A stretch of DNA of 64,000 bases from Coniochaeta sp. PMI_546 (GCA_021432605.1 MU271143.1:133277-197276); one strand, 5' to 3'; shown: positions 1 to 12,000, counted from the first letter of the stretch. Made by a program: numbers and translations. Notes: a model not told the origin generated them from the sequence alone.

Positions 1-1497
1 TCAACGACGTGCGGAAAGGTCTCGAGCACAGCGAAAACAGAGGTAAGTCTCGTTCAGCCTCTGTCGACCCCTATGTCACCCCTGTCGCAGCGGTGTGCTA
101 ACCAAGGAGCTCTGCAGTCGACAAGGTGCTGGAATCATGCTTTCAGCTCCTCTCCCTATTTTTCATGACGATCGGTCGCAATAGCGAGGCGCCAGCCGCA
201 TACGCCCTGACTTCGACTATCAAGCGGCTTGTCGACCATTTGTCCGAAGCAAACCTGTACTCGGCCAAGGACCTGGAAAGCATGAACAAGACGCTCGAGA
301 GACTGGAGGACATTGTGTCCAAATCCGGGCACAACAGCTCACCGTACCTGACCGAGCTGTTGGGCAAGAGGGTAGAGCTGTGCAAGTCGAGGATCGCGGA
401 GCTGCGGAAGCGTCTCGATCGCTTGGCCGAGCCCCTGCAGGAAGTCCATGAGAAGCTCATTTCCATACTGAGGAGTATGTCGTTAGCGAATACCAAGGCG
501 AAGGTACATCTACCAACCCCTCCCGGTGTTCGGTAACTGGTGATGCTGACATGTGATCCAGTTCTCCTCCACAGAAGTTCAGAAGCTACAGGCCCAGCTG
601 AAGGAGATAGACGAGCAGCGGAAAGACGGCAAGTTCGTGTCTGCGGACGGCAGCGTGTTAGCAGGAAGCGATGAGGTAGCAGACCTTTTACAGCGCTGCC
701 TGCTGTGGTCGGAAATAGTACTGGAGCGGCAAGTACTATCCTGCCTTTACGAGATATTGGCACCTTCTAATACTTGAATCTAGAAAAGGAGAAATCCCCG
801 AAGCGTTCCAGCCAAGGTACCGGATCCTGGTATCGATACGGAACGAGCTCGACAAATTATCTATCACGCCGGCATGGTCGCTTCGCGAGGCAGACCTGTA
901 CGACTACCAGAGGCAGCTGGACCGGATCGACGAGAGCAGAGTCGACGGCAACTTCTTGGATGACGAGGGAAAGCCGGCTGAGCTTTATGTGCAACGGGTA
1001 GGCTACACGATCGATGTTATAATGGCGGGGGGCATGAACTAACAAGAAACCCAGACACTCCTATACCTCATTCGGAGAAACTATGGGTACATCTACCATC
1101 TCATGCTATCGTCGGAGCCAGTCTCTGAGGCTCTCCTCCCGATCTACAACCAGCTCCAAACATTGAAGCGGTGCCTGGTGGAAGTCAAGGAGCAAGGCGG
1201 CGTCAGCTCGGCGAGAGAGCTCTATCCTTACAGCATGAAAGTGAGTTTGTTCCCTGCCCAACAGCCAGACCATCAGACGCTAACGTGTACATCCAGCTCA
1301 ACTCCCTAGACAACATGAGAGTCGACGGCAAGTTCATGATCGGCAACGACATCCCCGAGGGGCAAGGCAGCGTCACAGAGCTGTTGGAAGAGTGCTTCGA
1401 GCTCAACTACGAGCTCAGGGTAGCCGCCGAGGAGGCAGAGGAACGCGAAGAGAGGGCGGCGAGTACGGATAATCTGGCCCAAACGGCCGCTACATGA
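1..1497 (+). CDS. DUF2408 (UPF0662) family protein, 5'-truncated by the window edge
   Basis: Exons read as <1-42, 118-503, 562-728, 784-997, 1055-1240 and 1297-1497. All phases join and leave 397 residues of the C-terminal part; the start lies left of the window. The product is rich in predicted helix and resembles the fungal DUF2408 family (UPF0662, fission yeast SPAC30C2.08 type), whose function is unknown. I see three copies of an R-x-D-G-x-F element (RKDGKF, RVDGNF, RVDGKF), each following a helical stretch, which suggests an internally repeated fold. The intron 729-783 begins with GC (GCAAGT) instead of GT. Only that choice keeps the reading frame and gives the family-like join LERKGEIPEAF. 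The C-terminal tail is Glu/Arg rich. Family assignment is from remembered sequence resemblance; no role is proposed. Confidence 0.85.
729..783 (+). other. GC-AG intron inside the DUF2408 gene
   Basis: The donor reads GCAAGT at 729-734, the branch-like CTAAT lies near 767, and the acceptor CTAG ends at 783. A GT donor at 733 would leave the wrong phase (0 instead of 2) for the downstream frame, so the non-canonical GC donor is favoured. Confidence 0.7.
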
Positions 1498-1811
1498 AAA
1501 TGACAACGTGTTGTTGGGTGGTCATATCTTCAGAGGCTCTGTGGATGGGATGAACAGCGGCTGTACGATTTTTCGAACATCAAGGGGATCTGGCTTGACA
1601 GCTTTTGCGCGTCGGTGTTATTATTCTTGCTGCTGAGAGCATAGGTTTTTATTTCTACGGCAAAGGGGGGAATCATGTTTTGGGGTCCCGGTACTTGTCT
1701 AATATGATAAACGTAGCGAGGCAACTTGATTCTCATCACACATGTTACCGCTGTAATCTCCCTCCCTCTCTCTTCGTCGCATTCCGTCACTCTGCTGCTT
1801 CTCAATGCCAA
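1498..1811. other. Convergent 3' intergenic gap
   Basis: Tail-to-tail space between the DUF2408 gene and the YCII gene. I see no coding signal or repeat; it should hold both 3' UTRs and poly(A) sites. Confidence 0.6.
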
Positions 1812-2498
1812 TTACAGCGCCTTCCTGAAAGCAGCCTTTAGCGGCCAGATCTGAGTCTACGGTCTCGCCGTCAGTCTTACTCCATTTCACATAGCCTCAC
1901 AAGAGGGGTGATGAATGATGTACTGAAACTCACATTCTCAACATCCCAGACTCCAGTCTGAGCATAGACATCCTTCTTCAGGATCTCAAGGACCTCCTCC
2001 TTGCTCTCGGCAACAGCGATGATGGTGCTGCCCGCGAACTGGAGGGAGGAGGGCTCGTCGTCAGCCGGCACCTCGGTGAGCACGGCGCCGCCCATCTGGA
2101 AGGTGCCGTTTTCTATCAGGGGCTTGAGGTTGGCGAAGTGTGTTCTTTTTTTGCCTGCATGTTAATCTTTGAAACCACAATGGGCCTGGAAGACGGGAGC
2201 AAAGAAGGGAAGTGATTGTGGAGTGATGGAGAGAAGAGGGTAGAGGTCAAGGCTGAGGAGTGAGGGACAGGTAAGTGACGACAGCGGCGAAAGGAAACAC
2301 TCACGGGCGGACTTCAAGACGCTTCTCGCGCGCGCCGGGGAAGTCTGGGACGACGACGAGGAATTCGAATTTCCTTGCTGCGGAAGCCATTGTTCTTATG
2401 CTCTGGGTGAGGCTGGTAGGTGGTGTTCGAAGAAGTCCTGTGGATGTTGGTGCTGATGTTACGAGGTGGCCGCTGAGCTTCGTGAGGCGGAGGGACAT
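1812..2498 (-). CDS. YCII-related domain protein
   Basis: Exons (minus strand) 2498-2305, 2144-1934 and 1850-1812. The YCII fold (dimeric alpha-beta barrel) is recognisable from KFEFLVVVPDFPGAREKRLEVRP, HFANLKPLIENGTFQMGGAVL and the closing DVENIWPLKAAFRKAL. Bacterial relatives include small putative enzymes; the fungal function is not established. Two starts are possible. The ATG at 2498 gives 147 residues with a 36-residue Arg/Ser/Thr-rich, acid-free leader like a mitochondrial presequence. The ATG at 2390 gives 111 residues, just the domain. A TATAAA sits almost on top of the 2498 ATG, which favours the internal start for at least some transcripts. Exon 2 uses an AAG acceptor in my model; a CAG acceptor 9 nt earlier (exon from 2154) is also in frame and would add three residues. 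Confidence 0.8.
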
Positions 2499-2500
2499 GA

Positions 2501-2506
2501 TTTATA
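2501..2506 (-). promoter_or_regulatory. TATA-box-like TATAAA for the YCII gene
   Basis: TATAAA on the minus strand ends only two bases before the upstream ATG at 2498. If it works as a TATA box, initiation some 30 nt downstream would exclude that ATG and use the one at 2390. Confidence 0.35.
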
Positions 2507-2995
2507 AAGGGAGGAAGGTATCGGGATATATGGTGATTTAGTACCACGAAGGGCGCGGCATGTTTATTCGGGCACACACTTGCGATGCCGGGGACTGTTA
2601 ACACCGTATCGGACCCGGTTAGACGGGAATGTGGGGACTGAGGGGTATACACGACTGTTAACAGTCTCCTTCGTGGAGCGAGATGCACCGGTACTCAAGG
2701 GACTGTGCTACAGCACGCCATGTGGACTCTGGTGAGACGCGGTCGATTTTGTCGGGCATTAAAGTTGGCCCGGGATGTGTCCTGCTTACCACAGCACATC
2801 GTCGTAATACTATATCTCTACTGTGGTAAGCCTAGGCATATTTCTGGTCACGCAATCATATCAGCACCAGCGCATAAGCAGCGACAAGCGATGCTTCTGT
2901 CTAAACTAATCCCATGATAATAAATTCTAATCATCGTGTAAGATCTAGTCTAATGCTACAAAAGCGGAAACTCGTAATCCCCCTCTAGATGGGCT
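2507..2995. other. Intergenic space between YCII (5') and Pcs60-like (3') genes
   Basis: Upstream region of the YCII gene plus the 3' UTR of the synthetase gene, both on the minus strand. I see no gene or repeat in it. Confidence 0.5.
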
Positions 2996-4677
2996 CTACA
3001 GCTTCGCCTTATCGTCCTGCTTCTGCATCGTTTCTGCCACGATGCGGCGCTGGATCTTACCAGTTGCCGTCTTGGGCATGATGTCCGTGAAGTAGACCTG
3101 GATGGATGGACTGTTAGCTGCCGTGTCTCGATTATATAAACATTACTGATGGAGGATCGTAAGGACTGCTCACCTTCTTCGGAACCTTAAACTTGGCCAG
3201 CTTGTCGCCAACCCATTTCCTCAGGTCATCCTGACCGAGCTTCTGTCCCGGCTTCAGAACGATGGCGACACCAATGTCCTGACCATACAGCTCGTCCGGA
3301 ATAGCAAAGCTCACCGCCTCCGAGACGGCTGGGTGGCGTGTGAGGGCGTTGTCAAGCTCGATGGGCGAAATCTTCTCGCCGCCCTTGTTGATCAGCTCCT
3401 TGATGCGGCCCGTGATGACCACGTAGCCGTCCTCGTCCAGCTTGCCCTGGTCGCCGGTGCGGAAGTAACCGTCTTTGGTGTATGCCGAGGCATTGGCGGA
3501 AGGGTTGTTGAGGTACCCCTTTGTGACATTCTCGCCGCGGATGGAAATCTCGCCTTCCTTGCCCTGGGCGAGCTTGTTGCCGGCGTCGTCGAGGATGACA
3601 ACTTCGACACCCTGCCCTATACCGACGGTGCCCGGCTTCCGCTTTGCTGGAGGCAGCGGGTTGGAGGTCATTTGGTGCGCGGCCTCGGTCATGGCGTAAG
3701 CTTCCAGGACGGGGGCTTTGAAAGTCTCCTCCAGCTGGTAGAAGACAGTGGGAGACAGTGGGGAGGAGCAAGACCTGATGAAGCGAATCTTGGGCAGGGG
3801 GTTCGGTGCAGGGTGCTTGAGTAGGATCTGGTGGATTGTCGGCACGGCCGTGTACCAGTTGGCCTTGTGCGTGATGAAGTCAGTCCAGAACTCGTGGGCC
3901 GAGAACTTGGCTGGTACGACCATTGAGCCACCCGAGTACAACGGAGCCAAGAGTGCACAGAGCAGTCCATGGACGTGGAATAGGGGCATGACAAGCAGGG
4001 TCCGATCCTCAGGGGTGAGCTGGTAGGTGGCTTGGATGTTTTCTATGCCTCGGTCAGTATATGCTATAACTGCAAGGTTCAGGATGATGCCTACTCATGG
4101 TCCTGGTCAGGTTGCGGTGCGAGAGAGGGACGACTTTGGGCCTCGATGTCGTTCCACTGGTGTGCAGTACCAGAGCGACGTCATCCGGCTGGGCCCGCAG
4201 AATAGCCTGCTTTCCCTTGGCCTTCAGCTGGCCAAGGTCTTTGACATCGAGAGCGACCGTCTTCTTGACATCGTCCCAGTAGCACTCGGCAATGGCAGAG
4301 TTGAACTTTTTGGCCGCCTTCACGGCCGGGCTGCCAGCCTGGTAAGCACCTCTGGGCACAAGCACGATAGCCGACTTAACGTCATCGATGTAAAACTCGA
4401 ACTCCTCCTGCTTGTACGCCGGGTTCAGAGGAGCGGCGATGGCCCTCTGCCATGACGCCGCGAGGAAGGACACGATGAACTCGTAAGAGTTGACCGTGGC
4501 AATAGATACGGGAGAGCCATGAGCAATGCCGATTTCTGCGAGCTTCTGCTGGAAGGACGATACCTCGGCGACGAGGGCCTCATATGTGACTGTCAGGGGG
4601 TTTGACTTGGAGGGGATGATGACGGCGACCGAGTTGCTGGCACCCTGGATGGCCGTTTGGAGGGTCAGGCCAGCCAT
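2996..4677 (-). CDS. pcs60: Peroxisomal AMP-forming acyl-CoA synthetase, Pcs60/Aae3 (oxalyl-CoA synthetase) type
   Basis: Exons 4677-4095, 4042-3174 and 3097-2996 give 517 residues. The ANL-superfamily motifs occur in order: the ATP-binding P-loop HTSGTTSRPK (residues 172-181), EAYAMTEAAHQM, YFRTGD, the hinge region GRIKELINKGGEKIS, and the C-terminal lysine motif PKTATGKIQRR. The sequence LTRTMKNIQATYQLTPED across intron 1 fits the yeast Pcs60 / plant AAE3 branch, which makes oxalyl-CoA from oxalate, ATP and CoA. The protein ends in AKL, a peroxisomal targeting signal type 1. By family, its job would be oxalate degradation in the peroxisome, a sensible activity for a plant-associated or wood-rotting fungus; this is inference. 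Another short or medium-chain acyl-CoA ligase is the main alternative. The start MAGLTLQ is chosen because the longer frame upstream to 4803 looks non-coding. Confidence 0.9.
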
Positions 4678-5469
4678 TGTGTCTCTGAGAGCAGCTGAAA
4701 AGCGGATATCCTGGACTGGTGACTCGTGTAAGTGTGCTGTGGTGAATGTAAACCGAAGATGAGGTAATTGTGTAGGTACTTTGAACAAAGAGGCGTGATG
4801 CAAGCTAATTTAGGTGCAACAAGAGGAGAATCAAAATCTAGAGAGCACCAGTCTAATCAGGGTCTATCTATTGGATATCGCGAGTCTAAAGTTCAGCAAA
4901 CGGAGAGGCAGATAAAGGAGGAATGAGCGAAATATCACGATGTCTCGAGGCAAAAAAGGTACCGTCACAAGCTCCGGTTTGAAGTGTCCGGAGTCGTCAG
5001 ATCGGCCACTGATGAGACTAGCGGGGCCCGACAGGGGGTGTCTTTGCACGCAGATTCGGGGACTACCGACGAGATGAACCTGCAGCGGAAGTCCGGACTC
5101 CTTTGTGCATTCGGAGATGCCATTGAGCTCTAAATCATCACGTACGTGATCCCTCAATTCGCTGTACTACAGTAGACATTTAGACGTCACTATAGAAGGG
5201 GCCATGTTAGACTGGAGTTGAGCTCATGACTCGCCTCAAAGGGAACTCGCGACCAATAAGGAGAAAGCTCATTGGCTGGCAGTAACATGTACCACAGTAC
5301 CTGTAGCCAAGTTAGACCCACATTCAAGCTGAGAGACACCCGTCTGCCTCGTCCGCGAGGCTACCAGACGTTCCTCTATGACCTCTATATTATTCTATGA
5401 ACCATACTAAACCCAACACACGCACATTATTGCCTACGGCATAAAGGCATCGTTGAAACACAATCCACG
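4678..5469. promoter_or_regulatory. Divergent promoter region, Pcs60-like / SPF45
   Basis: Head-to-head 792-bp gap. No coding signal seen; it should carry both promoters and 5' UTRs. I could not recognise a specific transcription factor site. Confidence 0.5.
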
Positions 5470-7036
5470 ATGTCAGGTCCTCCGCCGCCACCCCGAAGCG
5501 GCATGTCGCTCTACGCGAACCTGCTGGAGACCAACTCCGACTCTTCAGCTGCCGCCTCCATCTCGCGCCCTCCTGTTCTGTTCAAGCAGTCCGACGACAA
5601 GGACGATACCTCCAAGAAGCCCCTCGATCCAGGTGCCACCTACTCTGCGCTTTGAATGCATCCTCCCACGTCAATGAGCACAATGTTGACAGTTTCTGTA
5701 TGATTAGCCCTTCGCTTCCAGCCCATTATACGTCGCCCCCAACCAAAGCAGGTCAAGCCCAAGGCCAGCTTTCCCAAAGCTCCAGCAGTGACAACAGCAG
5801 CTCCCGCAGCCTCCTCCCCCTCTGCAGCCGCAGCACTAGCACCGCAACAACCCCGCAGCAAACTCGCCGACTGGGCTGCCACCGAAGAAGACGAGTACAT
5901 CTATGGCTCAGCCGCCCAGAAGCGCGAGCGCGGCGGCCGCAGAAAGAAGAAGAAGAAGTTCGACGAGCGGCCCGCCGAGACCGACTGGGACGAGATCTAT
6001 GACCCGGCACGCCCGACGAATATAGAAGAGTACCTGCACAGCGACGAGAAGATACGAGAGGTCCAGGACTGGAAGGCTGTTCTGTATGCGCACCGCAGAA
6101 AACGCAGGCCCAGCTCCGACACGGACATGGGTAGCGATGAGGAGGACACCCGGCCGAGCATGTCGAGTAAGTCACCTGGTATTTACGTGCCTGCAGTATC
6201 AGTTTGTTGCCTAACGCATAACAGATCAATTTGCCCCTCCACCATCCTACGCCTTTGCACCACCACCACCGCCTCCTCCGACAATCCCAGCCGAGACAGC
6301 AGAAGAGGCCTACGCCCGCCGCCTCGCCCTCTCGGGCCAAGCACCGCCCCCAACTCTCCAACCTCCACCCCCTCCTCCCCAAGAAGACAGCACAACCATC
6401 TCCCGCGCCCCAGTCCGCTACTCCCCGCCCCCTCCACCGCCAGAAACCGAAACCGACACCGACATGCCCGACATCGACCTCCCACCCGCGCCACCGAGCA
6501 AGTCCGGCTTCGCCGCCAGGATCATGTCCAAGTATGGCTGGACCAAGGGCTCCGGCCTCGGCGCCGAAGGGGACGGCATCACCACCGCCCTCCGCGTCCA
6601 GGTGGAGAAGCGGCGCCGCAAGGCGGACGCGGACGGCGGCGGGTTCGCCGAGCCGGGCGGCCGCGGCAAGATCATCGCGCCGAAGGAGCTGAAGCAGAAG
6701 AAGAAGCCCGACGGAGTGGAGGAGGAGGAGGAGGGTAGATACGGCAAGACGAGCCAGGTCGTGGTGCTGAGGGGGATGCTGGAGGGGATGGAGGATCTGA
6801 GGGCCGAGGTGGAGGACGGGCTGGGCCAGGAGATCGGCGAGGAGTGCGGCGAGAAGTACGGCAGGGTCGAGAGGCTGTACATCGACGTCGAGGGCCGCAG
6901 GGTCTACATCAAGTTTACCGATGCGGTGTCGGCCCTGCGGGCGGTGAATGCGCTCGAGGGCCGGGTCTTCAACGGGAATGTCATACAGCCTGGATTCTAT
7001 GACGCGGATAGGTTTGAGAGGGGGGAATATTCTTAG
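5470..7036 (+). CDS. Splicing factor SPF45 (RBM17): G-patch and UHM/RRM protein
   Basis: Exons 5470-5632, 5708-6166 and 6225-7036 give 477 residues. Intron 1 joins as KPLDP-ALRFQPI. The N-terminal half is low in complexity (Pro, Ala, acidic and KKKKK tracts). A G-patch starts near residue 298 (SKSGFAARIMSKYGWTKGSGLG), the hallmark of activators of DEAH helicases. The C-terminus from about residue 382 is an RRM of the UHM class, ending ALEGRVFNGNVIQPGFYDADRF. The R-x-F motif that lets UHM domains bind tryptophan ligand motifs of SF1, U2AF and SF3b155 is present as RVF. Human and plant SPF45 act in late spliceosome steps and alternative 3' splice-site use; the same role is inferred here, in the nucleus. 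The proline-rich middle (residues 208-297) is more repetitive than the rest, and local GC is high. Confidence 0.92.
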
Positions 7037-7725
7037 GAGCGGGACTATGTGGAAGGTCCAGAGGATGATATCCTTGAGCGTAGTGAATACATACCAGGCC
7101 CTGGTGACTTGCTCCAAGACGACGGCGAGAAGAGTGATATAGACAACTTGTATTACGTTTGCTCCAGCCGTCTTACATATACAATGACCCCCCTAATCCA
7201 CCAGAAGCGTCCTTAGCGACCTGCTAAAACAGGGGCACGACATCCGAATTTGCCAGCATAGAGCCGTCTCTCTCGTCCGCTCACAGCATTACCGCCTTCT
7301 TTTCGCGATACCAGACGACCAAAGAGCCTCCACGCTCGACGAGACCCTGAACGAATATTTTTATCACCTAAGAGCACGGCAAAAAGACCAAGAAGAGAAC
7401 TGCTCTGCAACCGCCCACACAAAGAACAGTTCAAAACAAGTAATTAAGTAGTGTCTAATGGATCCTGTACGAGGACTGGCGTGTCCATATCCTTCCTATA
7501 ACATCTTATGCTGCCGCGAGTGCTCTAAAAACAGAGATGGCTAAATTCCCATCCCAGAGCAGGGGCAAGAAAAAACGGAACGATGACACGGGACCGACTG
7601 TGTACGTAGCGCGGACGACGGATATTGAGTGAGAGAGAGAAAATGTGGAAAAAAGGAAGAACGCCGCCGGGCTTCTGTCCGCAAAACCCGATACCATCCA
7701 TCCCTTTGTCGACCAGACACGCATC
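7037..7725. other. Convergent 3' gap, SPF45 / Ecm33
   Basis: Tail-to-tail space of 689 bp. The frames open here are low in complexity and antisense to the Ecm33 tail; I see no gene. Confidence 0.5.
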
Positions 7726-9092
7726 TTACAAGAGGGCAACGAGGCCACCAACAACAGCGAGGCCGAGCATGGCAGCGTTGACAGCAACGCCGGTAGCCGA
7801 GTTGCCGCCCTTGGAAGTTCCGGAGCCGCCTGTGGTACCGCTGCTCGAGGTGTTGCCGCCGGTGTCGTCGTTGGCCTTGGCGTTGTTGCTCTCGCAGTGG
7901 TAGACACCCTGGATCTGGCCGCCTCCACCCTGCTTGGAGGGAGCAAGCTTCTGGAACTTGTCGCACGCAGCGCTGATATCATTGGTGCTAGAGATGTCAA
8001 AGGCGCCCTTGACGTCGTTCAGAGCGGGGAAGTCAATCCTGGACACGACGGTTAGCATCACGACAATCATTATCCCAGAGCAATGGGAATGGCGGTCTGC
8101 CACTTACTGGCTGAAGTTACCACGGAGCTTGACAGCACCACCAACAGTCTTCAGCTTGGGGAAGCCGTCAATTGTGTCGAGAGCAGTGTTGTTCGCAATG
8201 AGGAGGGCGCCAGCCAGCGACGTCAGCTGGGGGAAAGTGACGTTCTTCAGGAGGTTGTTGCCAACAAAGCCGAGGTTACCGGACTTCGTCGACGTCAGGT
8301 TAGGAGCGCTGAACGAAACGAATTGATTCGATCCAAAGCTGGCGGAGCCGTTGACAGTCTGCAGGGCAGGCACGGCAAAGCTTGTCACGTTGTTGATCGT
8401 CATGTTGGCGATCCAGGTGAGCTGGTTGAAGGACACCTCGAAGCCGTTACCGTTGGCCAGGAAGTTCATCGTGTTGCTGAGGTTGGTAAGAGGGGAGTCC
8501 CACTTGGTGAGGCGGTGGTTGTTGTTGATATCCAAGTCCTCGAGCGACGTGACGTCGATTCCGTCCAAACTGCTCAAGAAGGTGTCGCTGATGACGATAG
8601 ACTTGGCCTTGGAGACACCGGGGGTACCGAATGTCAGGGTGTCGAGAGCAGTAAGCGCTGTCCATGAGATCGAACCGACACTGTTCAGGGACGTGAAAGC
8701 GAGGGACGAGAGACCAGTCAGGTTGGTCAACCGGAATGCGCCGGTGATAGAGTTGAGCGTGGAGCTTGAAAGGCCGGTGAGGAGGCCATCGTGTTCAGCA
8801 ATGAAGTCACCCTTCACTTGACCCAGACCAGAGAAATCGACGACGCCCTGGGCACCGGTGTTGACCAGAATGTTACCATTGAAGGTCCTGCAAGCGCTCG
8901 CAAGGGCGGTGGCATCTGCTGGCGAGTTGATGGTAGCTGTGGACTGTGTGCATTGAGCTACAGCAAGTATCACGTTAGTACTCTTCTATGACGTGAACTC
9001 TGATCCATGCTGTGTTCAGCTGATATGTCAGGATGCTTACCGGCGGCAGAGCCAATAACCGCAACAGCGGGAACCAAATACTTCGCAATCAT
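7726..9092 (-). CDS. ecm33: GPI-anchored cell-wall organisation protein Ecm33
   Basis: Exons 9092-9041, 8957-8108 and 8038-7726 give 404 residues. The N-terminus MIAKYLVPAVAVIGSAAA is a signal peptide with a likely cut before QCTQS. The body is a run of leucine-rich, receptor-L-like repeats (VDFSGLGQVKGDF, LTNLTGLSSLAF, LEDLDINNNHRL) with many N-glycosylation sequons. Next comes a Ser/Gly/Thr-rich stalk, and the tail is a hydrophobic GPI-attachment signal (VNAAMLGLAVVGGLVALL) with small residues before it as omega site. The length matches Ecm33/Sps2 proteins. These sit at the plasma membrane and wall and are needed for normal mannoprotein and glucan organisation. Intron 1 contains a perfect TACTAAC branch site. 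The 3.5 kb upstream lack genes, so its transcription control region may be unusually long. Confidence 0.93.
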
Positions 9093-12000
9093 GTTGGCGG
9101 AGCTGCTAGGGCGCGGTCAGCAAGGTCAGAAGAAAGCTTGTAGGCGAAAAGAAAAAGCCGTAAGACAGTCGGGTTCAGTGGCAGCTGATAGTTCCTGTAT
9201 GCAGACGAGACGATCTTCGTGTAGTCGTTGATGTTTACTGATGAACCGGCCGTTGTCGAGTCGAAGTTATAAAATAAAAAAAATTGCCCAAATTGTGGTT
9301 AGAGTTGATTTGGAGAGCAAGGTCAACAGAAGATGTGAATTCACTGTTGCCAATGGAGCATATGCTCGTTGCGTGAATCGTGCGTCTTATCAACTGCTTG
9401 CCTCACAATCGCACGTGTTCCTTCTTGACCACGGGCCCGGAATCGAAGCTGACTTGGCGTTCCGTCCGTTTAGTTCGAGTGTCTGTGTCTCGCTCGTTGG
9501 TAATGCGAAGAGGCAACTGTCGGGCTGAAATTGGAGCTTCCATGTTGTACTTGTCTCACGACTTTGGATGGTTTTTGCGACCCTTCTGTTTTTTTTGCTT
9601 GCCGAGGTGCCGAATCACGACTTCCAGGTGTACCCGTCTGAGCTGCCACCGACCCTGTGATGCCTACCCAAGACAAGAATAGTTCATGGAGATACGCACC
9701 TTTTTCTAAAAGTTTGGGATAAAAGCTGACGTTGGGCAAGCAATTGGGCCTGCAGAAAGCTTGGCTTCCTGTTGGTAATCAACGATCGCGAGTAACGACG
9801 CGACGTTTGTTTTTGTTGACCTGACGATGGAAAACGGGTGAAGGACAGTTGACAGAGACCTCGACTTTGTTCCGAAGTCTTGACACTTTTCTCTTGTTCC
9901 AAAACTCGCAGATGGAATATGGACAGAAAACGAATGGACTGAATCGAAGAAAGAGACTTCACGAGGGAGAGAATGTGAAGGTTGAGGTGTGTGGCTTGGG
10001 GAAGGAACTAAAGGGAAGGAAAGCCGGAGCAGAAAACAGAAGGGAGAAGGGGGTAATTGGAGCTTTCCCACGCTAATACCAGAGCCAAGAGCTCAGTGAT
10101 ACATCCTACATCCACACCCCTGAGCTCCACCATGCCCTGACTGCCTGAACTGGCGTGTGGTTGTGACTGGACTTGGAAGGAACCAACCAGGGGGGGCGTG
10201 CACATTGGCAGGTACGGAGGACCCGCCAAGACCCACGGACAATCAGGGGAGGACAAGTCCACCTCGAATTCCAATGGCCAACATCGAGCATTGGTGTAAA
10301 ACCTTCAGACCGTGGCACGGAGTTCTCGCAGCCAGCTCGAGCGATGCAGATAAGTAGGAAGTCATTTTTCCCCCCTCTACTTTTCTTCTCTTTTTCGATT
10401 GAAATACGATGGCTGGAGAAGACCTACATACGCTGCATTCTGCGGGTGACTACTGGTCATTTTTTGAAGTGTTATTTAAAAGTAGAGCATCGCCACGACG
10501 CTACTTCCAACCTTGCCCTCACATTTCCAAGCTCCGGGCCAAGTCAGTGCCCTCGCTTGACTCCATCGGCAAGGGTGCGAAATCACGAAGCGTCATTGTC
10601 GAGATTGGACTGTACACTACCTACACTAAGGACGAAGTGGACCTCTGTTGTGCTTGCAATATACTATTGCCCACTACACTACCTACTGCCATGGACATTG
10701 CTCCGGTTCAGGCTTTCAGCAGTAAAAGACCTTCTGAAATTGAGTGCTTGCAGCTGCGATGATGGAATCGTACTGTAAAAGAGGCCTTGGCTGCTGGTTG
10801 GAAGCCAATAAGATGCGCCATGTGCAGGCATTTACACGGATTTGCAGCGAATCTCCGGCGATGCAACACTATCGCAGGAATTATCAGGCACAGCTGTTTC
10901 AAACACTCTTCCAGTATCGCCAGCTGGAAGCAACGTTATATGAGTTAACAACGACGATTCCCTGAGCGTTGCTTCGTCTGAACACCACAGCGAGGCAGCC
11001 GATGATCCGGACGGCTGATACGATGAAAAAACTGTTGGACGAGCATTTTCTCCAACAACCACCTGAAGTTACGCGGCCTGCTGGAAGAGCTTGACGATAC
11101 GAACTCGATGGAGCTGCATCGCGTGTGGACCAATTGACAGATTGACCAATCCTCGCCTCCGGCACTTCACCACTATCTTGGTTTTGGTGGCCCCCGTTGC
11201 CCCCACCACCTCACATTCAACAAGAGCCGCTCATCCAACCACGGCCGATCTGTCTCATGGGAATTCTCGCGATCAATACAGCAAAGTATCGACAGGTGGA
11301 AGTGGATATGCCGTTCCCCTGCCAAAGGGCGACAACACACACGTACAAGCAACTGCGGGATAGAGTTTCCTGGCGGAATATCAATTCTAGTGTACACTAT
11401 TATCCTCTGCAGTTGAACTAGTATTTCCCGGAATACCTCCGTTCGCAGTTCTGAGTTCTGACCATGGCAAGTTGGGATCGGTTCAGATCATGGAAGTTGC
11501 ATGTGCTTTAATTTTGGATATCTCTGCTACGTCCACACCCTCCTCGATCCGAGAGCTCGCCATCGTTGAGCTGTCTTCTAGAAACAAGTTATATCCCGCG
11601 CCGACAATCTATGATGAGGCAGTGCGACCATGGTTTTACCGTCCATCTGTCTCTACATACTGTACCAACCTCCTGATGATGTTATGGTTAGTATAGCCAG
11701 TTTATCCTTAGCCTGCGACAGAATATCAAACAAGCCTCTCCGTCCTTGGCGCCACCTGCAGCTTTGTTTTGGAGATCATGGGCATTCTACACAAAACCCC
11801 AGCCTCCCGGCGGCTAACCCGTGGGCACCAAAATGGGACATGTTTCATGTTGAGTCTCCAACAAGCACTTGGACACTCTTGCCAGATACGGCTTGTGCAG
11901 AGCTTCTATGATCTCATCGGGACACGGTGCCATGAGCCTAAATCCCGGCCAGATGCAGATGTAGTACTGACGGGGCAATATGACAAACATCGTGGATCCG

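Noticed and set aside
5753-7117. Long open frame antisense to the SPF45 gene (454 codons)
   Set aside because: It is the mirror of a GC-rich, low-complexity coding region; the product is Leu/Arg/Gly-rich without family features, while the plus strand carries G-patch and UHM motifs.
10173-10778. Open frame of about 200 codons upstream of ecm33
   Set aside because: No recognisable feature, other frames equally open, no splice sites that improve it.
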